Assembly: GCA_016287075.1 (NCBI GenBank)
Contig: JAEEVC010000017.1
Coordinates: 1 to 64,000, forward strand
Length of the DNA: 64,000 nucleotides
Direction of reading: 5' to 3'
Origin: Bacteroidales bacterium
Lineage (GTDB): Bacteria > Bacteroidota > Bacteroidia > Bacteroidales > UBA932
Both the position numbers and the translations under genes were made by a program. Under the pieces are notes generated by a model. It was not told the origin of the DNA. It saw nothing but the letters and a program-made list of their open reading frames with translations, and did not search any database. This document shows positions 1 to 8,631 of this stretch, piece by piece. Numbering within the stretch: position 1 is the stretch's first letter; each line of letters starts with the position of its first letter.

Positions 1-775
1 TGCGCCGGGCGAACGGCCGCCGCGGCCGCCCCGCGCCCCTGCGGCGCCTCCCGGCCGTCCGCCGATCAAGCCGGAAACGATGCGGATCCTCGTCGGCCTC
101 CTGATGCTCGGCGTCAACCTGGGCGTGAAGTACTATTATCAGTCCCTCCGGGAAGCGCAGCGGGTGCGGGAACTCGAGCTGGAAAACCTCAACCAGCAGC
201 TGGAAGCGCTTCGTTACCAGATCAATCCGCACTTTTTCATGAATACGCTCAACAACATCCACGCGCTCGTGGACCTCGATCCGGAGAAGGCGCGGGAGAG
301 CATCCTGGAGCTGTCGAAAATGATGCGGTACATCCTGTATGAGGGCAACCGGCCGACCATACCGCTCGCGCAGGAGGCGGATTTCCTGCGTCACTATGTC
401 TCCCTGATGCGGATCCGCTATCCCGGGGAAATCCGGATCGACCTGTCGCTGCCGGCGGATTGCGGGGAGGCCGAGGTGCCGCCGCTGGTGTTCGCCTCTT
501 CCGTGGAGAATGCCTTCAAGCACGGGATCAGCTATGAGGCGGAATCCTTCGTTTCCATTGAGGTGAGCTGCGAAGACGGGCGGGTCGTCTTCCGCTGCAG
601 CAACAGCCGCCATGGGGCGGCGACAGGCGGCGGCATCGGTGTGCACAATGTGCGGAAGCGGCTGGAACTGCTTTATGATGAGGATTTTACCTATACGGTA
701 GAGGCGACGGAATCCCGCTATGACATTCGGATGAACCTGCCGGCGTCCCCCGGCAACCACCCCGCTGCCGTATGA
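1..775 (+). CDS. LytS-type sensor histidine kinase (5' end outside window)
   Basis: This is the C-terminal part of a membrane sensor kinase of the LytS/YehU class (His_kinase domain plus HATPase), which should phosphorylate the response regulator encoded next. The frame is open to the window start with no stop, and a proline-rich stretch precedes a transmembrane helix, so the N-terminal membrane segments lie upstream; the ATG at 80 is probably internal. Visible motifs are the phospho-acceptor box INPHFFMNTLNN, an N-box-like SVENAFKHG and a glycine box GGIGVHNVRKRL. The gene overlaps the following regulator by 4 bp (ATGA), so the two are translationally coupled. Family members sense envelope or peptide/sugar signals; the ligand cannot be read here. 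Confidence 0.88.
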   Translation, partial: APGERPPRPPRAPAAPPGRPPIKPETMRILVGLLMLGVNLGVKYYYQSLREAQRVRELELENLNQQLEALRYQINPHFFMNTLNNIHALVDLDPEKARESILELSKMMRYILYEGNRPTIPLAQEADFLRHYVSLMRIRYPGEIRIDLSLPADCGEAEVPPLVFASSVENAFKHGISYEAESFVSIEVSCEDGRVVFRCSNSRHGAATGGGIGVHNVRKRLELLYDEDFTYTVEATESRYDIRMNLPASPGNHPAAV

Positions 776-1488
776 TCCGCGTGCTGATTCTCGACGACGA
801 GCCGCTGGCCCTCCGTCAGCTGGAGGCGTATATCGAAAAGACGCCGTCCGTCCGGCTCGAAGGCGCCTGCCGCAGCGCGGCCGAAGCGCGCGCGCTCCTC
901 GCGGAAAAGGAGATCGACGCGCTCTTCGCAGACATCGAGATGCCCGACCTTTCCGGCCTTGCCTTCGTCCGTTCGCTGCCCGCCCCGCCGCTGGTGGTTT
1001 TCACGACCGCCCATGCCGCTTATGCGGTGGAAGGCTTCCGGGTCAATGCCGTTGACTATCTTCTTAAACCATTCGGTCTCAGCGAGTTCCAGTCTTCTTG
1101 CCGGCGACTGGAGGAGCGGCTTGCGCAGCAGCGCGCCGCGGGGGCGAATCCGGTGAGCCGGGAGGAGGACGCCCTGTTTTTCAAGATGGATTACAAGACG
1201 GTCCGCGTTGCCTTTGACGACATCCGCTATGTCGAGAGCATGAGCGAATACATCAAGGTCCACCTGGTCAGCCAGCCGGTTCCGCTGCTCGTCCTCTACA
1301 GCCTCAAGCGCCTGGCCGAGCGGCTGCCGGAAGGGCGTTTCCTCCGCATCCACCGTTCCTACCTGATCAACCTTTCCCGGCTGGTGGAGACGGGAAGAGG
1401 CACCGTCGTACTGGACGATGCCTCTGAACTTCCGGTCGGCGACCTGTACCGCCCGGCGCTGAAAGCGTATCTCGCTTCCCGTCTGTAG
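772..1488 (+). CDS. LytTR-family response regulator
   Basis: A 238-residue two-domain regulator and the partner of the upstream LytS-type kinase. The receiver domain shows the acidic pair D8-D9, phospho-acceptor D54 in ADIEMPD, T78/T79 and K99 (KPF). The C-terminal half (about 135-238) is a LytTR DNA-binding domain with the typical FLRIHRSYLINL segment. Such regulators bind direct repeats upstream of targets; no target can be assigned. It ends 90 bp before the convergent xth gene, with a long palindrome between them that could end transcription from either side. Confidence 0.92.
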   Translation: MIRVLILDDEPLALRQLEAYIEKTPSVRLEGACRSAAEARALLAEKEIDALFADIEMPDLSGLAFVRSLPAPPLVVFTTAHAAYAVEGFRVNAVDYLLKPFGLSEFQSSCRRLEERLAQQRAAGANPVSREEDALFFKMDYKTVRVAFDDIRYVESMSEYIKVHLVSQPVPLLVLYSLKRLAERLPEGRFLRIHRSYLINLSRLVETGRGTVVLDDASELPVGDLYRPALKAYLASRL

Positions 1489-1504
1489 GCCGCTCCGGGA
1501 ATTG

Positions 1505-1589
1505 AGAAAGAATAACCGGTATCACCGGTGTCTGCTGCTTCGCAGCCCTGTCCGGGTAAATGCCACCGGTGATACCGGTTATTCTTTCT
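1505..1589. repeat. Long palindromic element, copy 1
   Basis: A perfect 26-bp inverted repeat (1505-1530 and 1564-1589) encloses a 33-nt loop with an inner small hairpin (GCTGC-TTC-GCAGC). The right arm includes the last codons and stop of xth. On the minus strand the stem is followed by a T-rich stretch, so it can act as the xth terminator. A second copy with the same loop and a covarying stem lies at 26401-26485. Confidence 0.85.
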
Positions 1590-2346
1590 GCTTCACCTGG
1601 TCCAGGACCAGTTCCACCGGGCAATGGTCGGAGCCGAAAACCCCGTTCAGGATGTCCGTGGAGGCGATCCGGGGACGGAGGCGGTCGGAGACGACGAAGT
1701 AGTCGATGCGCCAGCCGACGTTCCGTTCGCGGGCGTTCATCCGGTAGGACCACCAGGAATATTTCGCCTCGTCCGGGTGCTGGAAGCGCCAGGAGTCGGT
1801 GAATCCAGCGGCGAGGAGTTCGCCGAACTTGGCGCGTTCCTCGTCGGAGAAGCCGGCATTGAAGTGGTTGGTGGCCGGATTTTTCAGGTCGATTTCCTCG
1901 TGGGCGACGTTGAGGTCGCCGCAGAAGACGACCGGCTTCACGGCGTCGAGTTTCTGGAGGTAGGCACGCATCGCGTCCTCCCACTGCATCCGGTAGTCCA
2001 GGCGGCGGAGGCCGTCCTGGGAGTTGGGAACATAGGCGCAGACGAGGTAGTAATCAGGCATTTCCAGCGTGATGACGCGCCCTTCATGGTCGTGGTCGTC
2101 CACCCCGATCCCGTAGGTCACGGAGAGGGGGTCGTGCTTGGTGTAGATGGCCGTTCCGGAATAGCCTTTCTTGTCGGCGTAGTTCCAGAAGGAGCGGTAT
2201 CCGGGGAATTCGAGGTCGATCTGGCCCGCCTGCAACTTGGTTTCCTGCAGGCAGAAGAAGTCGGCGTCGAGTCCGATGAAGATGTCGGCAAAGCCTTTGC
2301 CGGCGGCGGCGCGGAGGCCGTTGACGTTCCAGGAGATGAATTTCAT
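1579..2346 (-). CDS. xth: Exodeoxyribonuclease III
   Basis: A 255-residue member of the exonuclease III / AP endonuclease (endonuclease-exonuclease-phosphatase) family, which incises abasic sites and degrades 3' ends in base excision repair. Motifs include ISWNVNGLRA at the N-terminus, metal ligand E35 in LQETKL, D144/N146 in CGDLNVAHEE, and the C-terminal GSDHCP with D240/H241. Length is normal for the family. The start lies 3 bp after the cysS stop, so the two are probably co-transcribed. The stop codon sits inside a long palindrome that likely ends the transcript. Confidence 0.95.
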   Translation of the reverse strand: MKFISWNVNGLRAAAGKGFADIFIGLDADFFCLQETKLQAGQIDLEFPGYRSFWNYADKKGYSGTAIYTKHDPLSVTYGIGVDDHDHEGRVITLEMPDYYLVCAYVPNSQDGLRRLDYRMQWEDAMRAYLQKLDAVKPVVFCGDLNVAHEEIDLKNPATNHFNAGFSDEERAKFGELLAAGFTDSWRFQHPDEAKYSWWSYRMNARERNVGWRIDYFVVSDRLRPRIASTDILNGVFGSDHCPVELVLDQVKQKE

Positions 2347-2349
2347 GGC

Positions 2350-3867
2350 TTATCCGAGGTTCCAGGTGGCGCCGTCCTTCGTGTCCTTGACCGTGATGCC
2401 GAGCGAGGCGAGGAGGTCCCGGATGCGGTCGCTTTCCGCCCAGTTCTTTTCGGCCCGGGCCTTGCGGCGGTCCTCCAGAACCAGCTCCATGACGCCTTCC
2501 AGGGCCTTTTCCGCCTTCTGGGAGCCGCCGCCTGCCTCCTCGTCGCGGAGGCCGAGGACGCCGAAGACGACGTCGTCGAACAGGCGGACGAGCGCGTCGA
2601 GTTCCTCCCTGGAGAGCGGCGCCTTGCCGTCCTTGGCGCTGTTGATCCGCTTGACCGCCTCGAAGATGTGGGCGAGGGCGATGGGCGTGTTGATGTCGTC
2701 GCAGAGGGCGTCATAGACGGCCTCGACGAGCGGCAGCGCCGTGCCCGGCTCCGGCGCGACGGTGTCGCGGAGGACGCCGTATTCCGGGCGGTACGGCTCG
2801 GCGCCCGCGAGGACGCAGAGGTCGCGATAGGCCTGCATGACCCGCTTGTAGCCCTTTTCGGCCGCCTGCAGCGCCTCGTTGGAGAAGTCGAGTGTGCTGC
2901 GGTAATGGGCCTGGAGGATGAAGAAGCGGATGGTCATCGGGCTGTATGCCGCTTCCAGCTTCGGATGCGTCCCGGCGAAAAGTTCCGGCAGGGTGATGAA
3001 GTTGCCGAGGGACTTGCCCATTTTCTGCCCGCCGATGGTGATCATGTTGTTATGGACCCAGTAGCGGACGCCGGAGGTGCCGCGGAGCGCCTGGTTCTGG
3101 GCGATTTCGCACTCGTGGTGGGGGAACATCAGGTCCATGCCGCCCCCGTGGATGTCGAACTCCTCCCCGAGGTATTTCTCCCCCATGACCGAGCACTCGA
3201 GGTGCCAGCCGGGGAAGCCCTCGCCCCAGGGGGAAGGCCAGCGCATAATGTGCTCAGGCTCAGCTTTTTTCCACAGGGCGAAATCGTACGGGGCCTTCTT
3301 GTCGCTCTGGCCGTCCAGGCTCCGCGTGCCCTCGAGGGTGCCCCCGAGCGTCCGGCCGGAAAGGATGCCGTAATGGTAGTCGCGGTCGTATTTCTCCACG
3401 TCGAAATAGACAGAGCCGTTGCTCTCGTAGGCATAGCCGGCCGCCAGGATCTGCTTCACGGCCTCGATCTGCTCGATGATGTGGCCGGAGGCGCGCGGCT
3501 CGATGGACGGCGGCACGACGTTCAGCTTCCGCATCGCCTCGTGGTAGCGCTCCGTGTAGGTCTGGACGACCTCCATCGGCTCGAGGTCCTCGAGTTTCGC
3601 CTTCTTGGCGATCTTGTCCTCGCCTTCGTCGGCATCGTGCTCCAGGTGGCCTACATCCGTGATGTTCCGGACATAGCGCACCCGGTAACCGAGGTGCCGC
3701 AGCAGCCGGAACAGGACATCATACGTCACGCCCGGCCGCGCATGCCCGAGGTGGGCCTCCCCATACACGGTCGGTCCGCAGACATACATGCCGACATGTC
3801 CGGGATGGACGGGGCGGAACAGTTCCTTCTCGTGGGAAAGGGTATTGGTCAGGAAAAAATCTCTCAT
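2350..3867 (-). CDS. cysS: Cysteinyl-tRNA synthetase
   Basis: A 505-residue class I synthetase that charges tRNA-Cys. The start at 3867 (MRDFFLTN) is preferred over the in-frame ATG at 3918 because the family begins here and the upstream residues overlap a terminator stem. The catalytic zinc ligands are C30, C225 and the H250/C253 region (PHHECEIAQ); the HIGH-type motif is HLGH at 39-42 and the KMSKS loop is KMGKS at 282-286. It is followed almost immediately by xth. No truncation or unusual residue is seen. Confidence 0.96.
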   Translation of the reverse strand: MRDFFLTNTLSHEKELFRPVHPGHVGMYVCGPTVYGEAHLGHARPGVTYDVLFRLLRHLGYRVRYVRNITDVGHLEHDADEGEDKIAKKAKLEDLEPMEVVQTYTERYHEAMRKLNVVPPSIEPRASGHIIEQIEAVKQILAAGYAYESNGSVYFDVEKYDRDYHYGILSGRTLGGTLEGTRSLDGQSDKKAPYDFALWKKAEPEHIMRWPSPWGEGFPGWHLECSVMGEKYLGEEFDIHGGGMDLMFPHHECEIAQNQALRGTSGVRYWVHNNMITIGGQKMGKSLGNFITLPELFAGTHPKLEAAYSPMTIRFFILQAHYRSTLDFSNEALQAAEKGYKRVMQAYRDLCVLAGAEPYRPEYGVLRDTVAPEPGTALPLVEAVYDALCDDINTPIALAHIFEAVKRINSAKDGKAPLSREELDALVRLFDDVVFGVLGLRDEEAGGGSQKAEKALEGVMELVLEDRRKARAEKNWAESDRIRDLLASLGITVKDTKDGATWNLG

Positions 3868-3890
3868 GGTCACTTCCGAAAAACAGACAA

Positions 3891-3931
3891 AAATAGGAAT
3901 TATCTGCCGCGAAAGCAAATAATTCCTATTT
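3891..3931 (-). terminator. Rho-independent terminator of the lipoprotein gene
   Basis: A 13-bp perfect stem (3891-3903 with 3919-3931) and a 15-nt loop are followed on the minus strand by a T-rich run (TTTTGTCTGTTTTT). It lies just downstream of the 3950-5176 gene and only about 25 bp before the cysS start. Confidence 0.75.
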
Positions 3932-3949
3932 CAGGCGTATGCCGGGCGG

Positions 3950-5176
3950 TTACCGGGCCTTGCGGACGGCGTGGGCGGCGGGGCGGATGAGGGTGCCGCT
4001 GCTGCCGCGGGTGCCGTATGCGCCGCGGAGGCGGGGCTGGGCGTGGTGGATGGAGGCGCGGGTGACCGGGCGGGGCTGGAAGGCCGGGTGGGAGGCGGAA
4101 CGGGTCCCGGGCTTGCGGGTCATGGTGAGCGGGAAGCCCGGCACGTTGTCGTTGTAGGTCTTGTATTCGACGTTGTTGCCGTTCATGTAGGCGGCGATGT
4201 ACTGCATGAAGGCGAAGGTGGTCGGGATGTCCTCGTCGCCGATGGCGGCCGTGATTTCGCAGCCGGTGACGGTGGCCTGGTCGGGTTTGTCGGCCGGGAG
4301 GACGGCTGCGGCGAGGTCGATTCCCTCGTCCGAGATGATCCAGATGCCGTTGTCGGCTTTGTTCCGGGCCGTGGTGATGTTCACTTCGCCGAGGAAGAGT
4401 TCATCGAGGTTCACGCCTTTTTCCTCATAGGTGCCGAGGTATTGGGCGGTGAAGTACATGTTCAGGTTGTCCACGTCGAAATAGGTCTCCAGGTACTCCT
4501 GGTCCATGACGGTGCCGGTCTGCGCGTTGATGCTCTCACCGGTCTCCCAGCCGTGCAGGAAGTAGGCGCAGTTGGCTTCGGACTGCTCGATGCGGACGGG
4601 GTAGGTGACGCTCCCGCCCTTGATTTCCCAATCGCCGATCCAGCGGAGATACTCCTCCGTCGGGGTCTCTTCCGCCAGGGTAAAGGAGGTCTCGGCGTAG
4701 TCGCCGGTGATGTAGCCTTCCTTGTCCATGCCGATGAGGAAGAGCATCCAGTCGCCCATCCGCATCCGGTCCAGCAGGTAGTCGTGCATTTCCTCGATGT
4801 AGAAATAGTCGGTGACCTTTTCCCCGTAGGTGGCGGCGTCCTGCCGGAGGTATTCCGCCTCCTGCTCGAAGAAGGCCTTGCGGTCGTTGTTGTAGAGGTC
4901 TGCGTTGCGGAAATCCGCCGCCGCGATGGTCCGGAGGATGTAGTAATCGGCACCCGGGCAGGTGACCTTGACATGCTCCACCCGGATCTTGCGGTTGTTG
5001 TCTTCGATGTAGTCTTCCCGACCGACGTACTGGAGGGTCCAGTCGGCCCGTTTGTGGAGGGTGACCTCCACCGTGTGGGATTCGGGAATATCCGTATTTC
5101 CGCGCTCGCGGTACGTGTGTTTCGTGCAGCCTGCCACCGCCAGCAGCAGCGCTGCGAGGGTCATCCATTTTTTCAT
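3950..5176 (-). CDS. Lipoprotein of unknown function with a basic C-terminal tail
   Basis: A 408-residue lipoprotein. The start at 5176 (MKKWMTLAALLLAVAGC) gives a clean signal peptide with a lipobox; an upstream in-frame ATG at 5272 would prefix an unlikely extension. The mature part is rich in aromatic and acidic residues and has no domain I recognise; the patterns suggest a beta-rich Bacteroidales surface or periplasmic protein. The last ~55 residues switch to a low-complexity Arg/Pro/His/Ala tail unlike the rest, suggesting a C-terminal extension or an old frameshift. It is divergent from the 5406 gene and is followed by a terminator. Function unknown. Confidence 0.7.
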   Translation of the reverse strand: MKKWMTLAALLLAVAGCTKHTYRERGNTDIPESHTVEVTLHKRADWTLQYVGREDYIEDNNRKIRVEHVKVTCPGADYYILRTIAAADFRNADLYNNDRKAFFEQEAEYLRQDAATYGEKVTDYFYIEEMHDYLLDRMRMGDWMLFLIGMDKEGYITGDYAETSFTLAEETPTEEYLRWIGDWEIKGGSVTYPVRIEQSEANCAYFLHGWETGESINAQTGTVMDQEYLETYFDVDNLNMYFTAQYLGTYEEKGVNLDELFLGEVNITTARNKADNGIWIISDEGIDLAAAVLPADKPDQATVTGCEITAAIGDEDIPTTFAFMQYIAAYMNGNNVEYKTYNDNVPGFPLTMTRKPGTRSASHPAFQPRPVTRASIHHAQPRLRGAYGTRGSSGTLIRPAAHAVRKAR

Positions 5177-5316
5177 AAGCTGTGCATTTTCCGCCGTTCC
5201 CTGCAAAAAGCCGGCCAATCCTGAAAGGGAGGTCCCGGACCCTGTCCGGGCAAACGGTCGCTTTTGAAGCAAGTTAGTTTTTCATTTATATATTAGGAAA
5301 AATGACTTTTTTGCAC

Positions 5317-5324
5317 TAACTTTG
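5317..5324 (+). promoter_or_regulatory. Putative Bacteroidota -7 element for the 5.4-kb locus
   Basis: TAACTTTG matches the TAnnTTTG -7 consensus; a good -33 TTTG is not obvious. It sits in the right arm (5315-5322) of an 8-bp inverted repeat whose left arm is 5271-5278. The predicted leader of about 75 nt contains two GC-rich hairpins (5332-5348 and 5372-5381) before the ATG at 5406. Confidence 0.5.
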
Positions 5325-5405
5325 CGACTTTCGGGCTCATTTTGCCCGGTGTATTATGTAGTGTAGTTGGTCCCCCGGGGGAGAGATTGTTTTATTTGAC
5401 TGGAA

Positions 5406-6749
5406 ATGAGTGACTTTGAAAATAAAAAGTCCAGGAAATCTTACGCGGGCGCGCGACTGATCCTCCTGCAGGATTCGGTCCTGAGCGTGCTGGCGTCGCT
5501 CCTGTCCATTCTCCTGGTCCGTTCCCTCTCGGAACCGATTCCGGGCTTCTCCACCATCGTATGGCGCTATCTGGGCCTTTCGCTCGCCGGCGCCATCCTC
5601 GGCAGCCTTCTCTCCGGCCTCTGGAAAATCGAGGCGCACCGGATGAATTCCAGCGCGATCGGAAAGATCCTCCTGCTCGTCTTCGTGAAGGAGACCGTGC
5701 TCGTCGTGGCTTTGCTGACGGGCCTTGTCGTCCTTCCCGCCGAGATCTATGCCTTCCTCGTCATCGCGGTTGACGTCGTCTTCACGGCCATCCTCCTCAT
5801 CTCCCCCCGCTACATCTTCGCGACGATGCGCCGGGAAGAGCGGGCGGTGAGCCGGAACATCGGCCGCCTGACGGCCCTTGTCGCCGGTACGAGCCCGGCC
5901 GCCGTCGCCCTGGCAGCGGACGCGGAGGCCTCCGGCCGCTTCAATGTGGTCGGTTTCCTGACCACGGACCGCTCGAAGGAAGGCCAGGTCATCTCCGGTC
6001 TGGTCGTCTATTTCTGCGAGGATGTCCGGGACGTCTCCGCGCTCCAGTGGCGCCTGGGCGGGATCGACACGGTGCTCTTCCCGATGGACTGGGACCATGA
6101 CGAGGTCCAGGGTACCACCGTCCGGAGCGCCGCCGACATGCCCGACCACAGCCGGATGACCCGCATCGGCTACGCCTTCAAGCGGGCCTTCGACATCGCC
6201 CTGTCGGCCTCCCTGCTGATCGTCTTCTCCCCGCTCATCGCCATCTGCGCCCTCGCGATCTACCTCGAGGACGGCAAGCCGGTCATCTACCGCCAGGAGC
6301 GGATCGGCAAATTCGGCAAGCCCTTCAACATCCTGAAATTCCGCTCGATGCGGCTGGATGCGGAGCAGGGCGGACCCGCCCTTTACAGCGGAGACTCCGA
6401 CGACCGCCTGACGAAGGTCGGCCGTTTCCTCCGCCAGCACCACCTCGATGAACTCCCGCAGCTCTGGAACGTGCTGCGGGGCGACATGTCTTTCATCGGC
6501 TACCGGCCGGAGAGACAGTACTACATCGACCAGATCATGGAGCGCAACCCGCGCTACCGTTACCTTTACCAGATCCGTCCCGGCGTGACCAGCTATGCCA
6601 CCCTTTACAACGGCTACACGGACACGCTCGAGAAGATGCTCACGCGGCTGGACCTGGACCTGTATTACCTGAGGAACCACTCCGTGCTCTTCGACGCGAA
6701 GGTGCTGGGGCTGACCTTCCTCAAAATCGTCAGCGGGAGGAAATTCTAG
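5406..6749 (+). CDS. Polyprenyl-phosphate sugar phosphotransferase (WcaJ-like)
   Basis: A 447-residue initiating glycosyltransferase. The N-terminal half carries about four hydrophobic helices (residues 20-150) and a degenerate nucleotide-binding-like domain. The C-terminal half (about 255-447) is a bacterial sugar transferase domain with YRQERIGKFGKPFNILKFRSM, LRQHHLDELPQLWNVLRGDMS and RPGVTSYATL. Family members transfer a sugar-1-phosphate from a nucleotide sugar to undecaprenyl phosphate, starting capsule, exopolysaccharide or glycoprotein glycan assembly at the inner membrane. It is first in a long plus-strand run and 1 bp from the UpxY-like gene. Unusually, no other glycan-assembly genes follow; the neighbours are fimbrillins. 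Confidence 0.9.
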   Translation: MSDFENKKSRKSYAGARLILLQDSVLSVLASLLSILLVRSLSEPIPGFSTIVWRYLGLSLAGAILGSLLSGLWKIEAHRMNSSAIGKILLLVFVKETVLVVALLTGLVVLPAEIYAFLVIAVDVVFTAILLISPRYIFATMRREERAVSRNIGRLTALVAGTSPAAVALAADAEASGRFNVVGFLTTDRSKEGQVISGLVVYFCEDVRDVSALQWRLGGIDTVLFPMDWDHDEVQGTTVRSAADMPDHSRMTRIGYAFKRAFDIALSASLLIVFSPLIAICALAIYLEDGKPVIYRQERIGKFGKPFNILKFRSMRLDAEQGGPALYSGDSDDRLTKVGRFLRQHHLDELPQLWNVLRGDMSFIGYRPERQYYIDQIMERNPRYRYLYQIRPGVTSYATLYNGYTDTLEKMLTRLDLDLYYLRNHSVLFDAKVLGLTFLKIVSGRKF

Positions 6750-6750
6750 G

Positions 6751-7278
6751 ATGGCGGCACTGAAGACATACACGGAGCCCTGCTGGTTCGCGGCGCGTAC
6801 GCGCTACGGCCAGGAGGTCGGTATCCGGGACCGCCTGGAGCAGGAAGGCATCGAGCATTTCATCCCGACGGTCCGCGTCCGCAAATCCCGCGGCAAGGGC
6901 CAGTGGGAGCGCCCGGTCGTGACGAACCTCGTGTTCCTCAAGGCGACCAAGGCGGAAGCCTGTGCCCTGGCGAATGAAAAGGGCCTGCCGGTCCGCTACA
7001 TCATCGACTGCGCCACGCGCACCCTCCTGGTCGTTCCCGACAAGCAGATGGAGGACTTCAAGCGTGTCCTCGACCAGAATGCCGAGGTCTCGACGGAGCC
7101 CCTCGCCCTCGGCGACCGGGTGAAGGTGACCAGAGGCCCCCTGAAGGGCGTCGAAGGCCATATCGTGGAGTTCCAGGGCCGCATCTATGTGGTCGTGAGC
7201 CTGCTCGACTGCTTCTTCGCCAAGGCCCACGTCCCCCGCGGCTGGCTGGAGCGCTGCAACAAGGAAACAAGTAAGTAA
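6751..7278 (+). CDS. UpxY-like NusG-family transcription antiterminator
   Basis: A 175-residue specialised NusG paralogue. The N-terminal NGN domain begins after a short leader (CWFAARTRYGQEVGIRDRLEQ) and shows EHFIPTVRVRK; the C-terminal KOW motif lies in LGDRVKVTRGPLKGVEGHI. In Bacteroides, UpxY proteins load onto RNA polymerase at the leader of their own capsule operon and allow reading of the long operon. The position directly behind the sugar phosphotransferase and ahead of about 16 kb of co-oriented surface genes suggests the same role here, but for a fimbrillin/adhesin locus. That role is inference. Confidence 0.88.
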   Translation: MAALKTYTEPCWFAARTRYGQEVGIRDRLEQEGIEHFIPTVRVRKSRGKGQWERPVVTNLVFLKATKAEACALANEKGLPVRYIIDCATRTLLVVPDKQMEDFKRVLDQNAEVSTEPLALGDRVKVTRGPLKGVEGHIVEFQGRIYVVVSLLDCFFAKAHVPRGWLERCNKETSK

Positions 7279-7301
7279 TTAATATTGTTAGTAGATTTAG
7301 A

Positions 7302-7472
7302 ATGAACAAGAAAAACTATGGGACGCCCACCATCCTTCAGGAGACCCACATTGTCCTGGAGCAGAACCTGATGGCGTCGGTCGTAGACAACCTGACCGTA
7401 GAGAGTACGGGTCAGGAGGTGGAGACCTTCGACTTCAACTCCACCGAATTCAATCACACATGGGGGGAATAG
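7302..7472 (+). CDS. Small protein, fimbrillin-associated 56-aa family (A)
   Basis: A 56-residue ORF starting at ATG 7302 that ends 4 bp before a fimbrillin lipoprotein gene. It has no signal peptide or membrane helix and is acidic toward the C-terminus (NHTWGE). It aligns without gaps for most of its length with the ORF at 20341 (shared LTVESTGQEVET then F/Y-D-F/Y-N-S). It shares an N-terminal pattern (basic start, aromatic/Pro near residues 5-9, then L-E-x-D/N-hydrophobic-L/M near residue 20) with 12616 and, more weakly, 30165. No function is known to me; short proteins of this kind occur beside Bacteroidales surface genes and are usually left hypothetical. Confidence 0.7.
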   Translation: MNKKNYGTPTILQETHIVLEQNLMASVVDNLTVESTGQEVETFDFNSTEFNHTWGE

Positions 7473-7476
7473 CCGT

Positions 7477-8613
7477 ATGAAAAAGTTCTCCATTCTTTCG
7501 CTGGGCCTCCTCGCCCTTCTGTTCTCCGGATGCGACGTCGATGAGATGATTACGCGCATCGAAGCCGGAACACCGGTCGTGTTCTCGGCGAGTACCGTTT
7601 ACTATTCCGGCCTTCCGACCCGTACCGAGTACAGCGGCAAGGACCAGGACAACAACCCCATGGGTTCCAGCTCCCAGTGGGAGCGCATTGACTGGAAAGA
7701 CGGCGACCTGATCCGCATCTGGTGCGACAACGAGATCGCCGGCGGCAACTTTGACCCGACCGCGACGGACCACTTCGCGGACTACCGGGTGAAGTCCCAT
7801 GAGATGAACGCCGACGACAAGAAGCAGAGTATCGCCACCATGGAAAGCGCGGGTGCGAACGGTCTTACCTGGGGTGAAAACAAGGAGCACAAGTTCTATG
7901 CGCTCTATCCGTCCCCGGCCACCGATGGCGTCGATGCGGCCAAGGTCAAGCTGGAAGGCAACGTCATCACCGCGAGCACGCCTGCCGAGCAGACCGTGAC
8001 CCTGAAGGACGGCACCACTTCCTTCTATGAGCCCGACATGAAACATTACGGCTACATGTGGGCGGCGAAGGCGACGAATCCCGGCGTGAAGGTCGATCTG
8101 GGCTTCAAGCCCCTGATGACCGCCTTCGAGTTCAACCTCATCAACAACACCGGCAGCACGATGACCCTGCAGTCATTCTCCATGTCCTCCGCGAACGGCA
8201 ACCTCGCGGGCAACTTCACCGCCACGGTGGGCAACGACATGGAAACCCTCACCATCAGCGCCCCCACGAATGCGGGCAACACCGTGACCGTGGGCTTCGG
8301 CGGCGATGTTACCCTCGCGGACCAGGCCTCCATCACCCTGACGCTCTTCACCCTGCCGCTGAATCCCACCCAGCTGACCATCCATGTAAATACCACGGCC
8401 GGCTCCAAGAGCCTGAAACTGCAGCAGATGCAAAGCGGCACCATGACCTGGATCCCCTTCACGGCCTGCAAGAAGTACCGGCTCACGAACATCAAGGTCG
8501 GGGAAGTGATCACCTGGCCTGTCACCTTTGACGTCCTTTCCACCGGGCAGGAGGTCGACCATCAGTATACCGGGTCGGATATCGGTTCCGGCACCTATTC
8601 AAACTGGAATTAA
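7477..8613 (+). CDS. Fimbrillin-family lipoprotein
   Basis: A 378-residue exported lipoprotein with signal peptide and lipobox Cys at residue 19 (LALLFSGC). It has the fimbrillin-family N-terminal pattern seen in its neighbours: TRTEYSG, then WERIDW and IRIWCDNE, then KFYALYPSP and, near residue 190, PDMKHYGYMWAAK. It consists essentially of the N-terminal fimbrillin-like beta domains and lacks the long C-terminal module of the 8632, 17381 and 20520 products, ending in a Gly/Ser/Asn-rich tail. It is likely a surface-anchored or polymerised subunit of a type V (FimA/Mfa1-like) pilus. It follows small ORF A by 4 bp and precedes a second fimbrillin. Confidence 0.82.
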   Translation: MKKFSILSLGLLALLFSGCDVDEMITRIEAGTPVVFSASTVYYSGLPTRTEYSGKDQDNNPMGSSSQWERIDWKDGDLIRIWCDNEIAGGNFDPTATDHFADYRVKSHEMNADDKKQSIATMESAGANGLTWGENKEHKFYALYPSPATDGVDAAKVKLEGNVITASTPAEQTVTLKDGTTSFYEPDMKHYGYMWAAKATNPGVKVDLGFKPLMTAFEFNLINNTGSTMTLQSFSMSSANGNLAGNFTATVGNDMETLTISAPTNAGNTVTVGFGGDVTLADQASITLTLFTLPLNPTQLTIHVNTTAGSKSLKLQQMQSGTMTWIPFTACKKYRLTNIKVGEVITWPVTFDVLSTGQEVDHQYTGSDIGSGTYSNWN

Positions 8614-8631
8614 GAAAGACTTCTCAACAGA

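Noticed and set aside
1624..3990. Very long plus-strand open frame opposite xth and cysS
   Set aside because: It is antisense to two well supported genes; high GC and few stop codons in this frame create long shadows. No start signal or domain was seen.
5271..5322. Invertible promoter of the capsule type
   Set aside because: The inverted repeat is only 8 bp and imperfect at its edges; no nearby invertase gene. Two divergent -7-like boxes explain it better.
5337..6773. Minus-strand open frame across the sugar transferase gene
   Set aside because: It is antisense to a clear glycosyltransferase with family motifs; the frame has no start signal and no recognisable domain.
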